Source: CAMTUH01 sp947084935 (GTDB lineage: Bacteria; Pseudomonadota; Gammaproteobacteria; Coxiellales; Coxiellaceae). Taken from it: DNA of 64,000 nt. The position numbers and the translations under genes were made by a program. Each line of letters starts with the position of its first letter. Position 1 is the first letter of the stretch. The notes under the pieces are model-generated. The model was given only the letters and a program-made list of their open reading frames with translations, was not told the origin of the DNA and searched no databases. Of the stretch, positions 18,164 to 26,610 are shown in pieces. Where the stretch lies: contig CAMTUH010000004.1 of the NCBI GenBank assembly GCA_947084935.1, forward strand, positions 270,801 through 334,800, in the 5' to 3' direction.

Positions 18164-19369
18164 TTAGGGGCTGTTCGCATTTCTACTGACCTCATCATCC
18201 TTGTGCTTATCACTTCCGGAATTCTCAGGGGGAGAAATAAAAAACCCTGCGCTTCGCTGCCTTTTTGGCGGCCTATTGGGAATCTCTGTTTCCCGAGTTC
18301 GCTTTTCTCCGTTTGTATCCCGCTCGGTAGTAGCCTCGGGAGTTACTGCCGCAACAGGGGCGGCCCTCGTAGAGGTCGTGGTAGAGGTTGTGTACGTTGT
18401 GTCAGTCGGAATAATTTGCACGAATTGCGGCATGAACTGCGGTAGGTAGTATAGCGGAAGGCCTTGCTGCAGTAACTGCGGGTATCGCAAAAAGCCTTGC
18501 ATCACTTGGTATTGGTATTGCTGCATTGCCAACCATCGCTGATGTTGCATTTCCTGCTGATGTTGCAGCAGCGCCCGCTGATATTGCAGCGCTGCATCAG
18601 GAGGCAGTTGTGTTTTTTTGACGACGTTTTGACTTTCTTTACTTTGCTTTTCTTGCTCTTGCTCTTGTTCTTGTTCTTGTTCTTGTTCTTGTTCTTGTTC
18701 TTGTATGGATTGTACACGTGTCACCGAAAATGCACGAAGGTTTGACTCTATTCGTATGTATTTCTCTATATCTTGTATATCTTTCGATAGTAATTCATCA
18801 AAGTTTTTCTGACCGCCAAAAAAAACTTCTCTAGTAAATCTCCCCTCATGCCCAATATTCTCTAGAAGAACTATCAACATATCAGCCCATCTTTTCCACT
18901 CCTCTCCCCTCTGACGAAGTTCGATTATTTTTTTCATCATTTGATAGGGAATAGAGTCATCCCCTTCTACTTTAAGAGAGGAACGAAAAGGGATATGTCT
19001 CCGTTCGAGACTGTTATTAGTTGAGCTCAGTAGCGCCTTGATACATTCGGGATATTGCTCTCCTTGCTCCATTTTTTCTATGCAGATTTTCTTCATCAAT
19101 TGAAAAATTTCATTTTTGTAAACATTTTTTCTCACGCCGACATATTTCCCAACATTGAGCTCGTAATGATTGAGCTGGTAACGTGTAATAATTTTGGAAA
19201 TTTTCTGATCAGAAAGGTTTTTATTATCCAGCATTGCTGATATAAGTCCATACCACTGCCCTCTATTGAAATTAGAGTCATTTTCACTTATTGCGGATTT
19301 AATTGATTCTATTAATTCCCTAAAATTGTTAGTTGTTTTTGAAAGATTACACAACTCGTCGAATGTCAC
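18164..19369 (-). CDS. Orphan protein with (EQ)n repeat, paralogue of the upstream gene
   Basis: GTG start (19369) with AGAGG 8 bases before it; that AGAGG overlaps the stop of the preceding gene, implying coupled translation. The 401-residue product has an N-terminal alpha-helical region containing NRGQWYGLISAMLDNKNLSDQKISKII, which matches the neighbour's FSSWCSLLIKLINKGTSDQEIAEII. Then comes a pure Glu-Gln dipeptide run (about residues 223-241), a Gln/Met-rich stretch, and a basic tail with a possible nuclear-localisation-like cluster (RPPKRQR). I recognise no family. Low complexity and context suggest a secreted protein; function is unknown. Confidence 0.7.
   Translation of the reverse strand: MTFDELCNLSKTTNNFRELIESIKSAISENDSNFNRGQWYGLISAMLDNKNLSDQKISKIITRYQLNHYELNVGKYVGVRKNVYKNEIFQLMKKICIEKMEQGEQYPECIKALLSSTNNSLERRHIPFRSSLKVEGDDSIPYQMMKKIIELRQRGEEWKRWADMLIVLLENIGHEGRFTREVFFGGQKNFDELLSKDIQDIEKYIRIESNLRAFSVTRVQSIQEQEQEQEQEQEQEQEQEKQSKESQNVVKKTQLPPDAALQYQRALLQHQQEMQHQRWLAMQQYQYQVMQGFLRYPQLLQQGLPLYYLPQFMPQFVQIIPTDTTYTTSTTTSTRAAPVAAVTPEATTERDTNGEKRTRETEIPNRPPKRQRSAGFFISPPENSGSDKHKDDEVSRNANSP
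18652..18705. repeat. Hexanucleotide microsatellite (CTTGTT/CTTGCT)n
   Basis: About nine tandem 6-base units, CTTGCT then CTTGTT, encode the Glu-Gln run of the minus-strand gene. Six-base steps keep the frame, so copy-number changes would vary protein length rather than switch the gene off. Confidence 0.9.
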
Positions 19370-19374
19370 AGTAC

Positions 19375-20595
19375 TTACCTCTTTTTATTATTTTTATGGT
19401 AACCATCACCTATCGTTTTCCTGTTAGCCCTATTATTTGAATTACTTCCTGATGATTGCAGATCATTAGCCAGTGGTTGCTGGGATGATGAGGCAAACAA
19501 ACGTGGTTGGTATGGAGCATGTAATGCTGGTAGTGGTAGTGGTGGTGGTGGTGGTGGTGGTGGTGGTGGTACTATTGGTATTGCTGGTATTGTCACCGGA
19601 AAGAATAATCGTTGCATCATGTCTCTGAAGAGGAGTTGTGCAAGTATTTCTGGATCTAGAGGAACGGGAACAAGCTGAGCGGGCAGCGGCAAAGTGGCAT
19701 GCGTTTGAGTGGTTGTTGTGGTGGTGGTGCTTGTAGTTGTAGCGCCAGAGCGAGCAATTCTAATTCGTTTGTCCCGCTTTTCTTGCTCCCATTTTTCTTG
19801 CTCCAGACTTTCATCACAAAAGATCCAAGACCGTTTTCCGTTAGGAAGCTCGCTAGGGAGGCAGATATGGAACTGCTTATTTTTATTTAGATAAGACGTT
19901 AGTTTGCGCCAAGACGAGTGTTGAGTTAGGTCCGCGTAATTTTGACCCAGCGCATCCAGTCCATTTTCTTCTTTCCAAATTAGGTTGAAAATACCAGCAA
20001 AGTCCTGCCAATCTGTAGCACGTGTACTTATCTGATCAGCAATCTTAAGTAAGAGATAATAATAAATAGTGTTCCCACTCTCATCTTGCTCAGTAAGATA
20101 AGAGGAGATTTGAGGCGATTTAAACAATTCTTGCGTCGAAACTGGATAATAGTTATTCACACACATTAATTGCACGAGACACAGGATGTCATAAATCGCA
20201 TCAGGAGAGTTATAGTTTTTAGGAGGAACTTTCGTGCTCAGTTGATTCGCTGCTATAATCTCTGCTATCTCCTGATCAGAAGTTCCCTTATTAATTAATT
20301 TTATAAGAAGGGAACACCACGAAGAAAAGCTTCCGTCGCCATTACATTCCTCAATCTCTCTCGAAGTTAATCTAATACGCCCGTTATTTGTTGATCCGTT
20401 GTGTAATTCCTGAGACGACTGTGAAGCAGTGGTATCCGTATCGGATACCTGGGTAGCGGTAGTAGTCGTTGTTGTTGTGGCAGTTGCAGCAGTGGTCTGC
20501 CCTGCAGTTGAGAGTAAACGATCTGCTACTGCTGATAATAACTCTATACCAGTTAATAACTCTATACCAGTGCCATCTTCTTTTGTTGGTCGCAT
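19375..20595 (-). CDS. Orphan protein with polyproline and poly-Thr tracts
   Basis: ATG at 20595 with GAAGG about 8 bases upstream. The 406-residue product opens with a Thr-rich stretch (QTTAATATTTTTTATQ). It has a helical middle domain shared with its downstream neighbour (W-x-x-LI, SDQEI-x-x-II, QL pattern near residues 90-120) and ends in a Pro-only run followed by a Ser/Asn/Lys tail. Two genes of one ancestor sit in tandem, five bases apart. No catalytic motif is visible. It lies just downstream of the tRNA-Arg gene; a weak PmrA-like box is upstream. Confidence 0.7.
   Translation of the reverse strand: MRPTKEDGTGIELLTGIELLSAVADRLLSTAGQTTAATATTTTTTTATQVSDTDTTASQSSQELHNGSTNNGRIRLTSREIEECNGDGSFSSWCSLLIKLINKGTSDQEIAEIIAANQLSTKVPPKNYNSPDAIYDILCLVQLMCVNNYYPVSTQELFKSPQISSYLTEQDESGNTIYYYLLLKIADQISTRATDWQDFAGIFNLIWKEENGLDALGQNYADLTQHSSWRKLTSYLNKNKQFHICLPSELPNGKRSWIFCDESLEQEKWEQEKRDKRIRIARSGATTTSTTTTTTTQTHATLPLPAQLVPVPLDPEILAQLLFRDMMQRLFFPVTIPAIPIVPPPPPPPPPPLPLPALHAPYQPRLFASSSQQPLANDLQSSGSNSNNRANRKTIGDGYHKNNKKR
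19531..19570. repeat. Trinucleotide microsatellite (GGT)n encoding polyproline
   Basis: A run of GGT units (with two AGT) on the plus strand, read as CCA/ACC proline codons on the minus strand, gives about ten consecutive prolines. Slippage would alter length in frame. Confidence 0.85.
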
Positions 20596-20696
20596 GGTGG
20601 TTACCTTCTCAAAAAATTACTGATGAAAACTACTCGTACGCCATTCCATGCGAAACTGAACGGAAGATAATAAAGCGACAATGCCGATAAAATCAA

Positions 20697-20722
20697 GTTA
20701 AGTGTGAGTTAAATAACGTTAA
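20697..20722 (-). promoter_or_regulatory. Weak PmrA-like box upstream of the paralogue pair
   Basis: Minus strand: three TTAA cores at 20719-20722, 20709-20712 and 20698-20701, spaced 10 and 11 bp. The last pair reads TTTAACTCACACTTAA, lacking the central TT. No convincing -10 sits 11 bases downstream (the best is TTTTAT at 5 bases), so this is weaker than the other sites. Confidence 0.3.
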
Positions 20723-20851
20723 TGTAAGATGTGTAAGGAGAAACGTGCAAAACATATATGAGGCGGGCAGATGCCTCTTCAAAACTAAATATTTCTATGG
20801 GATTTTTTAGTTTTTCGCCTTGCTCTACTCTAGCCCAAATATCTTTAATCG

Positions 20852-20928
20852 TGGCGCGCCCGGACGGATTCGAACCGCCGACCACCTGGTTCGTAGCCAG
20901 GTACTCTATCCAACTGAGCTACGGGCGC
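20852..20928 (-). tRNA. tRNA-Arg (anticodon ACG)
   Basis: Acceptor stem GCGCCCG/CGGGCGC, D-loop TAGCTCAGTTGGATAGAG, anticodon loop CTACGAA (ACG), T-arm GGTTCGAATCC and encoded CCA. Next to tRNA-Ser downstream of csrA, the usual gammaproteobacterial arrangement. Confidence 0.97.
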
Positions 20929-20945
20929 GGGTTACTTTATTCTAC

Positions 20946-21039
20946 TGGCGGAGAGAGAGGGATTCGAACCCTCGATGGAGTTTTTGGCCCCATACTCCCT
21001 TAGCAGGGGAGCGCCTTCAACCAGCTCGGCCATCTCTCC
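20946..21039 (-). tRNA. tRNA-Ser (anticodon GCT)
   Basis: Acceptor GGAGAGA/TCTCTCC, anticodon stem-loop CTCCC-CTGCTAA-GGGAG (GCT), long variable arm typical of serine tRNAs, T-loop GGTTCGAATCC and encoded CCA. 94 bases. Confidence 0.97.
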
Positions 21040-21103
21040 AAGGCTACGCATATTACCATCGCTATTGCAGAAAGGAAACGCCAGAAACCGCGCTTCATCC
21101 ACC

Positions 21104-21140
21104 AAAAAAAGAGGCCACTGGGAAAGTCTTCAGTGACCTC
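21104..21140 (-). terminator. Rho-independent terminator of the small membrane-protein gene
   Basis: Minus strand: GAGGTCACTG, 10-base loop, CAGTGGCCTC (one G-T pair), then seven T. It lies 23 bases after the stop codon at 21163 and separates this gene from the tRNAs. Confidence 0.85.
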
Positions 21141-21162
21141 GTTTTATTAGGCTTAATCTATC

Positions 21163-21729
21163 TTAATTATTACTGTCGCTATTGCTACTACCGTTATTAT
21201 TATTACTATCGCTATTAGCGTCGCCACCACCGTTCGCAATAACGAGATCGCCGGCAGCCGACACCGAACAGGTTTTGCTATCTGAAGCACTCACTTGCGC
21301 TTCCCCGCTACCCGCGCTGCTAATGGTAAGCGTGCAAACCACGCTATTCGACGCACCCGTTACCATCACGACGATTTTATCGTTGTCGCCACCCTGCGCA
21401 TAAGGCAATACCAAAACGTATTGGCCATTCTGGCCATCCGTTATTTTTTGCGGAAAGTTTACCACATACGTTCGCCCCGAAGCTTGAGCGCTAAAACTTA
21501 AATCGGCATTGTAATTATTAACCACGTTGCCAATTTGAGTGCTTCCTCGAACGTTGCTAACCGTTTCCGCCGTTGGTGTTGGCGTTGTTGGTGTCGTAGC
21601 GGGGGGCGTCGTCGTGTTGGCCGCTGAATTGCTGAAATTATTCCGCACCCGGGCACTTTTGTACGCGAAAGCGTAACCAATTAGTAAAATCACAACAACA
21701 GTGAAGGCAATTTTAAGGAATTTAGGCAT
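21163..21729 (-). CDS. Small membrane-anchored protein with Asn/Ser-repeat tail
   Basis: The start at 21729 has AAGGAGAT seven bases upstream; the longer frame adds only seven residues. The 188-residue product has one N-terminal membrane segment (KIAFTVVVILLIGYAFAY), a Thr/Pro-rich spacer, a beta-rich domain with two Cys (VVCTLTI and KTCSVSA) that may pair outside the cytoplasm, and a tail of Ser, Asn and Asp built from triplet repeats. I know no family for it. It is monocistronic, with its own terminator and a TTGACA-like element at 21794-21799. Confidence 0.75.
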   Translation of the reverse strand: MPKFLKIAFTVVVILLIGYAFAYKSARVRNNFSNSAANTTTPPATTPTTPTPTAETVSNVRGSTQIGNVVNNYNADLSFSAQASGRTYVVNFPQKITDGQNGQYVLVLPYAQGGDNDKIVVMVTGASNSVVCTLTISSAGSGEAQVSASDSKTCSVSAAGDLVIANGGGDANSDSNNNNGSSNSDSNN

Positions 21730-21820
21730 AGCGTTGATCTCCTTATCCAAGTGAATATCCTTAACATGCCATTTTTACGAATACCCCGGTTATTGTCAAT
21801 TGGATAATGAAAATTCTGTA

Positions 21821-21859
21821 GTCATTGCGAGGGTGCGCCTTGCGGCGCCTCGCAATGAT
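21821..21859. repeat. Short GTCATTGCGAG-family palindrome
   Basis: GTCATTGCGAGGGTGCGCC facing GGCGCCTCGCAATGAT, a compact hairpin just downstream of csrA. It may act as a terminator-like or mRNA-stabilising structure. Confidence 0.7.
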
Positions 21860-21873
21860 GAAAGAGATGCAGC

Positions 21874-22107
21874 TTATTCTTCTGATTCTGAAGATTCCGG
21901 TTCTTGTGTTTCGGTAGTCTCTGAACCGTACTGTTGAGCAAGTTTCTCTTGCTGAATGCGCTCGTAAATCTCTTCACGATGAACGGATATTGTTTTAGGC
22001 GCGTCTATTCCAAGACGAACTTGATTGCCTTTTACTCCCAATACAGTCACCTTGACATCGTCTCCGATAATCACTGACTCACTGATACGTCGTGTTAGTA
22101 TTAACAT
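21874..22107 (-). CDS. csrA: Carbon storage regulator CsrA
   Basis: CsrA is a homodimeric RNA-binding protein that represses translation at GGA-containing leaders and, in relatives, controls the switch between replicative and transmissive stages. The N-terminal 60 residues (MLILTRRISESVIIGDDVKVTVLGVKGNQVRLGI is the core, with HREEIYERI) match the family. A Glu/Ser-rich acidic tail (TQEPESSESEE) extends it to 77 residues. The ribosome binding site AGGAGAGG is strong. The gene follows lysC and precedes tRNA-Ser. Confidence 0.96.
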   Translation of the reverse strand: MLILTRRISESVIIGDDVKVTVLGVKGNQVRLGIDAPKTISVHREEIYERIQQEKLAQQYGSETTETQEPESSESEE

Positions 22108-22187
22108 CTTCCTCTCCTTTATTTTTAAGAGGATTCCTTACCTATCTCAGCCTTAGGGCAGGCTTTTACATCCATACCTTAATTTTA

Positions 22188-22244
22188 GTATACGCCCCCG
22201 TAAGGGGGAGCCAAATAGGCTCTTTAGCCTTAACAAAGCCTTAA
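22188..22244 (-). promoter_or_regulatory. csrA upstream region with PmrA-like box
   Basis: Minus strand: CTTAA-GG-CT-TT-GTTAA, half-sites at 22241-22244 and 22230-22233 with an 11-bp period. The -10 at the expected 11-base distance is poor (CTATTT); a better extended -10 TATACT lies further down (22188-22193). From memory, Legionella PmrA directly activates csrA, so conservation here would make sense. Confidence 0.4.
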
Positions 22245-22304
22245 GATAATAGCGGAATTTAATGAATAATCAAGGAAAATCTTTATATATTCTTCAGAGT
22301 ATTT

Positions 22305-23522
22305 TTATATTCGATCCAGCTCGAAAGCAGCGTGGAGCGTGCGGGTCCCAAGTTCTAGGAACTTCTCGTCGATGACGGCCGAAATCTTGATTTCTGAGGC
22401 CGTGATGAGGTGAATATGGATGCCCTCCCGGCCTAGGGCGCTGAACATCTTGGAAGCCACGCCGGCGTGGGAACGCATACCCACCCCTACGAGGGAAATC
22501 TTAGCCACGGTATTGCTCCCTTGGACCTCTCGCGCATCCAGCTCCCGGACCACGTCTTTGAGAATGGTCAAAGCACGTTGATAATCATCACGATGCAGCG
22601 TAAAGCTGAAATCAATGTTCGTATCGGCTGTCGGAACGTTCTGCACGATCATATCGACGTCAATATCCGCATTACTGATGGGCCCCAGGATATAACTCGC
22701 CAACCCCGGCCGTTCTGGAATTCCTTGGATGGTTAACTTTGCTTGATTACGATCAAACGCAATTCCTGAAACCATCGGTTGCTCAAGGGTATCGGATTCA
22801 AACGTGATTAGTGTCCCGGGCCCTTTACGCAAACTCGATAACACGCGAACGGGAACTTGGTATTTCCCTGCAAATTCAAGGCAGCGATTCTGTAACACTT
22901 TCGCGCCGAGACTCGACATTTCCATCATTTCGTCGAACGTAATTTTAGGAATTCGTCGTGCTTGTGGAACGATTTTCGGGTCGGTGGTATAAACCGAATC
23001 CACATCCGTAAAAATTTGGCATTCATCTGCTTCCAAAGCCGCCGCAATAGCAACCGCCGTTAAGTCGGACCCGCCTCGACCTAAAGTGGTAATTTCCCCC
23101 GCGTCACTAACGCCTTGAAAACCCGTGATCACCGGTACCCGACCTTGCCGCAACTCCACGCGCAAGGCTTCCGGATTAACATCCACAATACGCGCTTTTT
23201 TGTGCTCGCCCGTGGTGCGCAAACAGATTTGTGCCGCCGTACAAGAATATGCCGGACAATCAATGGAAGACAACGCCATACTCAACAATGCTGCTGATAC
23301 TTGCTCACCCGTTGCAATAAGCGCGTCGTATTCACGCAAATTAGAATTCGAAAACGATTGGGCCAATTGGATCAACCGATCGGTTTCACCCATCATGGCG
23401 GATACAACCACCACAACTTCGTGTCCTTGTTGTCGCGTTTCAGCAACGATTCGCGCGACATTTTGGATGCGCTCGATATCCGCCACTGAACTTCCACCAA
23501 ATTTTTGTACGATCAACGACAT
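22305..23522 (-). CDS. lysC: Aspartate kinase
   Basis: LysC phosphorylates aspartate, the first step toward lysine, diaminopimelate, threonine and methionine. The start is MSLIVQKFGGSSVADIERI at 23522; the longer frame overlaps alaS. The kinase domain has the TLGRGGSDLTAVAIA block, and two ACT regulatory domains form the C-terminal third (KISLVGVGMRSHAGV in the second). 405 residues. It lies four bases after alaS. Diaminopimelate supply links it to asd elsewhere in the window. Confidence 0.96.
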   Translation of the reverse strand: MSLIVQKFGGSSVADIERIQNVARIVAETRQQGHEVVVVVSAMMGETDRLIQLAQSFSNSNLREYDALIATGEQVSAALLSMALSSIDCPAYSCTAAQICLRTTGEHKKARIVDVNPEALRVELRQGRVPVITGFQGVSDAGEITTLGRGGSDLTAVAIAAALEADECQIFTDVDSVYTTDPKIVPQARRIPKITFDEMMEMSSLGAKVLQNRCLEFAGKYQVPVRVLSSLRKGPGTLITFESDTLEQPMVSGIAFDRNQAKLTIQGIPERPGLASYILGPISNADIDVDMIVQNVPTADTNIDFSFTLHRDDYQRALTILKDVVRELDAREVQGSNTVAKISLVGVGMRSHAGVASKMFSALGREGIHIHLITASEIKISAVIDEKFLELGTRTLHAAFELDRI

Positions 23523-23526
23523 ACTT

Positions 23527-26130
23527 TTACAACTTGTCCTTAACCCATTCCGGCACTGACTGCAATGCTTTCGAAAGGTATTCGGGAGAATCACCACCGC
23601 CCTCCGCCCGATCCGCTCGCCCACCGCCACGACCGTTGAGCTGCTTGGCAACGTGATTCAGCAATTCCGCCGCGTTTAAGCGATCGACGCAATTTTTCGT
23701 CACGCCCGAGAGCAGTTGGACTTTATTATCTTCCACCACAGCCAAAATAATCGCGGCCTTTCCGAGCTGTTGTTTAAGCTGATCGAGCGTATTCCGCAAA
23801 GTCTCCCGATCCACTAACCGTAATTGGACTGCGAGGACTTTAATACCGTCCACCTCCACTGCCTTTGTAGCTAAATCCATGATCTGCTGATTGGCCACGA
23901 GCTGCTTTAGTGCGGAAATTTCTTTTTCTATTTCATGATGTTGCTTAACAAACTGATTCAATTTATTTAATAAATTATCGGGGCTCGTTTTAAATAAATC
24001 GCTCACCATCTGCAATTGCTCTTCTCGATGCTCAACGTAGGCAATGGCCGCCTGCCCCGTAACCGCTTCAATCCGTCGCACTCCCGAAGCACAAGCGGAC
24101 TCCGAAGTAATTTTAAATAAACCAATTTCTCCCGTGTGCTTGACGTGCGTGCCGCCACAAATTTCCAAAGAAAAGTCGCCCATTTTTAACACGCGCACCG
24201 ACTTCCCATAACGCTCAGCAAAAAATGCCAACGCTCCCTTGGTTTTCGCTTTTTCAGGCGTCATTTCATCTACGTGGGAAACCAAGTTGGCACGAATTTG
24301 TTGGTTGACCAAACGCTCCACGGCTTGCAGCTCTTGTACGGTTAGTGGTTTCGGATGGGAAAAATCAAAACGTAATCGCTTTGCTTCAACGAGTGATCCT
24401 TTTTGCATCACGTGTTCTCCTAAAGCACGACGTAATGCTTCATGCAAAAGATGAGTAGCCGAATGATTCAGCATAATTTCTTGGCGCACTGCATCCACTT
24501 CAGCATTGACGTGATCTTTTACACGCAATTGCCCTTGAATGACTTCACCCACGTGCAAAAACACCGCACCTTGGCGCTTCGTGTCTTTGACCCGAAAACT
24601 GCCGTTTTCAAAATACAAATACCCGGTATCGCCGACTTGCCCACCCGATTCCGCGTAAAACGGCGTGCGATCTAACACCACCACTCCCTTTTCACCCGCG
24701 CGAAGCGCGGTGACCGGCTTGTCATCGCATAACAGAGTGACTACCTTGCCCTCGCCCACTAAACCTTCATATCCAATGAATTCTGTTTCACCTCGAATAT
24801 GAACCGTCTGAGTTTGATCGACCGTAAATTGCTGTGCCTGCTGCGATTGTTCGCGCTGTCGATCCATGGCGGCATTAAACCCCGCGTAATCCATGGAATA
24901 GCCCCGTTCCCGCGCGATGTCTGCCGTTAAATCCGGTGGGAAACCGTATGTATCGTACAGTTGAAAAATAACATCACCGGGAATTTCACGGACGGCCATG
25001 GTCGACATTTCATGATCCAAAATCTTAAGACCTTTCGCTAACGTTTTAGAAAATTGTATTTCTTCCTGCTTGATAATCTGCTCAATCAAAGGCTGCGCCT
25101 TTCTCAATTCTGGATAAGCATCGCCCATGACGGCAATCAACGGCGCGGCGAGCTTATAAAAGAAAGGCTCTTGCTGGCCCAGTTTATATCCGTGCCGTGC
25201 GGCACGCCGAATGATACGACGCAAAACATAACCTCGCCCCTCATTCGAAGGAATTACCCCATCCGCAATGAGAAAAGACACCGAGCGGATGTGATCGACA
25301 ATCACGCGCATGGAAGTATCGTGATAATCATTCACACCAACAATTGATGATAATGCTTTGAGTAAATATTGAAATAATTCAATATCGTAATTATTGTGCA
25401 CGTTCTGCATAACCGCGGCAATGCGTTCTAATCCCATTCCGGTATCAACGCAGGGTTGCGGCAAAGGAGTTAATTTGCCATGAATATCACGGTTGTATTG
25501 CATGAACACGAGATTCCATATTTCCACGTACCGATCGCCCTCCGAATCAGCACTGCCCGGAGGACCACCCGCAATTTGTGGACCGTGATCATAAAATATT
25601 TCCGTGGAAGGACCGCAGGGACCCGTCTCACCCATCTGCCAAAAATTATCTTTCTCCCCACACCGCGAAAAACGAGCGGGATCCACTTTAATTTCATTAA
25701 GCCAAATCGCTTCGCTTTCGGCATCACCCCGAAAAACACTAATCCACAAACGCTCTTTGGGCAACTCCAACACTTCCGTCAAAAAGCGCCAAGCGTATTG
25801 GATTGCTTCGCGCTTGAAATAATCTCCGAAACTAAAATTACCGAGCATTTCAAAAAACGTGTGGTGACGCGCAGTGTAACCAACGTTCTCGAGGTCGTTG
25901 TGCTTACCTCCGGCCCGCATGCAACGCTGCACGGAAGCCGCACGGGTGTAAGGACGCTTATCAAGCCCCAAAAATACGTCTTTGAATTGAACCATCCCCG
26001 CGTTGGTGAATAATAAAGTTGGGTCAGATACCGGAATTAATGAACTACTTGGAACAATTTCATGATCCAATACTTTAAAATAGTCAACGAAAGCTTTTCG
26101 CAATTGATTGCTATTCATGCGCTTTGGCAT
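23527..26130 (-). CDS. alaS: Alanyl-tRNA synthetase
   Basis: A class II synthetase charging tRNA-Ala, with an editing domain. The 867-residue product shows the AlaRS start (LRKAFVDYFKVLDHEIVPSSSLIP), LLFTNAGMVQFKD, the editing-site motifs HSATHLLHEALR and CGGTHVKHTGEIG, and a C-terminal oligomerisation part with GGGRADRAEGGG. Its ATG directly follows the recX stop (TGAATG). An alternative ATG lies four codons in. Confidence 0.98.
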   Translation of the reverse strand: MPKRMNSNQLRKAFVDYFKVLDHEIVPSSSLIPVSDPTLLFTNAGMVQFKDVFLGLDKRPYTRAASVQRCMRAGGKHNDLENVGYTARHHTFFEMLGNFSFGDYFKREAIQYAWRFLTEVLELPKERLWISVFRGDAESEAIWLNEIKVDPARFSRCGEKDNFWQMGETGPCGPSTEIFYDHGPQIAGGPPGSADSEGDRYVEIWNLVFMQYNRDIHGKLTPLPQPCVDTGMGLERIAAVMQNVHNNYDIELFQYLLKALSSIVGVNDYHDTSMRVIVDHIRSVSFLIADGVIPSNEGRGYVLRRIIRRAARHGYKLGQQEPFFYKLAAPLIAVMGDAYPELRKAQPLIEQIIKQEEIQFSKTLAKGLKILDHEMSTMAVREIPGDVIFQLYDTYGFPPDLTADIARERGYSMDYAGFNAAMDRQREQSQQAQQFTVDQTQTVHIRGETEFIGYEGLVGEGKVVTLLCDDKPVTALRAGEKGVVVLDRTPFYAESGGQVGDTGYLYFENGSFRVKDTKRQGAVFLHVGEVIQGQLRVKDHVNAEVDAVRQEIMLNHSATHLLHEALRRALGEHVMQKGSLVEAKRLRFDFSHPKPLTVQELQAVERLVNQQIRANLVSHVDEMTPEKAKTKGALAFFAERYGKSVRVLKMGDFSLEICGGTHVKHTGEIGLFKITSESACASGVRRIEAVTGQAAIAYVEHREEQLQMVSDLFKTSPDNLLNKLNQFVKQHHEIEKEISALKQLVANQQIMDLATKAVEVDGIKVLAVQLRLVDRETLRNTLDQLKQQLGKAAIILAVVEDNKVQLLSGVTKNCVDRLNAAELLNHVAKQLNGRGGGRADRAEGGGDSPEYLSKALQSVPEWVKDKL

Positions 26131-26604
26131 TCAACTACAACCTTTCTTCTTAATTTCATTGAGCCATCGATACACGCGCTCCAGTTCAAATCCGCGCTGC
26201 ATTAAAAACCGCAGCTGCTTTCCATACGTTCTTTCATCCATAGGGCGCTCGTTATGATACTTTCTTTGCCATAGCGACGACAATACCTCCCCCCAGAAAG
26301 CCTCATCGGGAGAGAGATATTGTTGGATCAATAAATGCGGAACACCCCGCTGACCCAGCTCCGCAGAAATACGACGAGGGCCGAAGCCCATTTCCGCACG
26401 GTGGCGGACATAGGCTTCGGCAAATCGCTCATCGCTTTGAAGACCATCCCTGGCCAGAGATACCAGCAACGTATCAACTTCCGAACCTAAATAACCCCTG
26501 GCAATCAATTTCCGCTTTAGCTCAACACTCGAATGTTCGCGCCGAGCCAGAAGATTAAGGGCACAATCACGGACATCGCCCTTCATTTTACGACCTCGAC
26601 GCAT
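26131..26604 (-). CDS. recX: RecA regulator RecX
   Basis: RecX caps RecA filaments and limits their growth. The 157-residue product has the three-helix repeats of the family, including ALNLLARREHSSVELKRKL and DERFAEAYVRHRAEMGFGPRRI. It sits six bases after recA and abuts alaS, the common recA-recX-alaS order. An internal ATG at 26586 is an alternative start. Confidence 0.94.
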   Translation of the reverse strand: MRRGRKMKGDVRDCALNLLARREHSSVELKRKLIARGYLGSEVDTLLVSLARDGLQSDERFAEAYVRHRAEMGFGPRRISAELGQRGVPHLLIQQYLSPDEAFWGEVLSSLWQRKYHNERPMDERTYGKQLRFLMQRGFELERVYRWLNEIKKKGCS

Positions 26605-26610
26605 TCGGCG

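Noticed and set aside
18652..18705. CRISPR array
   Set aside because: Units are 6 bases with no unique spacers; no cas genes are nearby.
18502..18745. Lys/Asn-repeat and Leu/Phe-repeat ORFs on both strands over the hexanucleotide repeat
   Set aside because: They are other-frame readings of the (CTTGTT)n microsatellite inside the real 401-codon gene.
16323..20595. Prophage
   Set aside because: No integrase, capsid, tail, terminase or lysis genes; the LexA-like repressor alone is not evidence of a phage.
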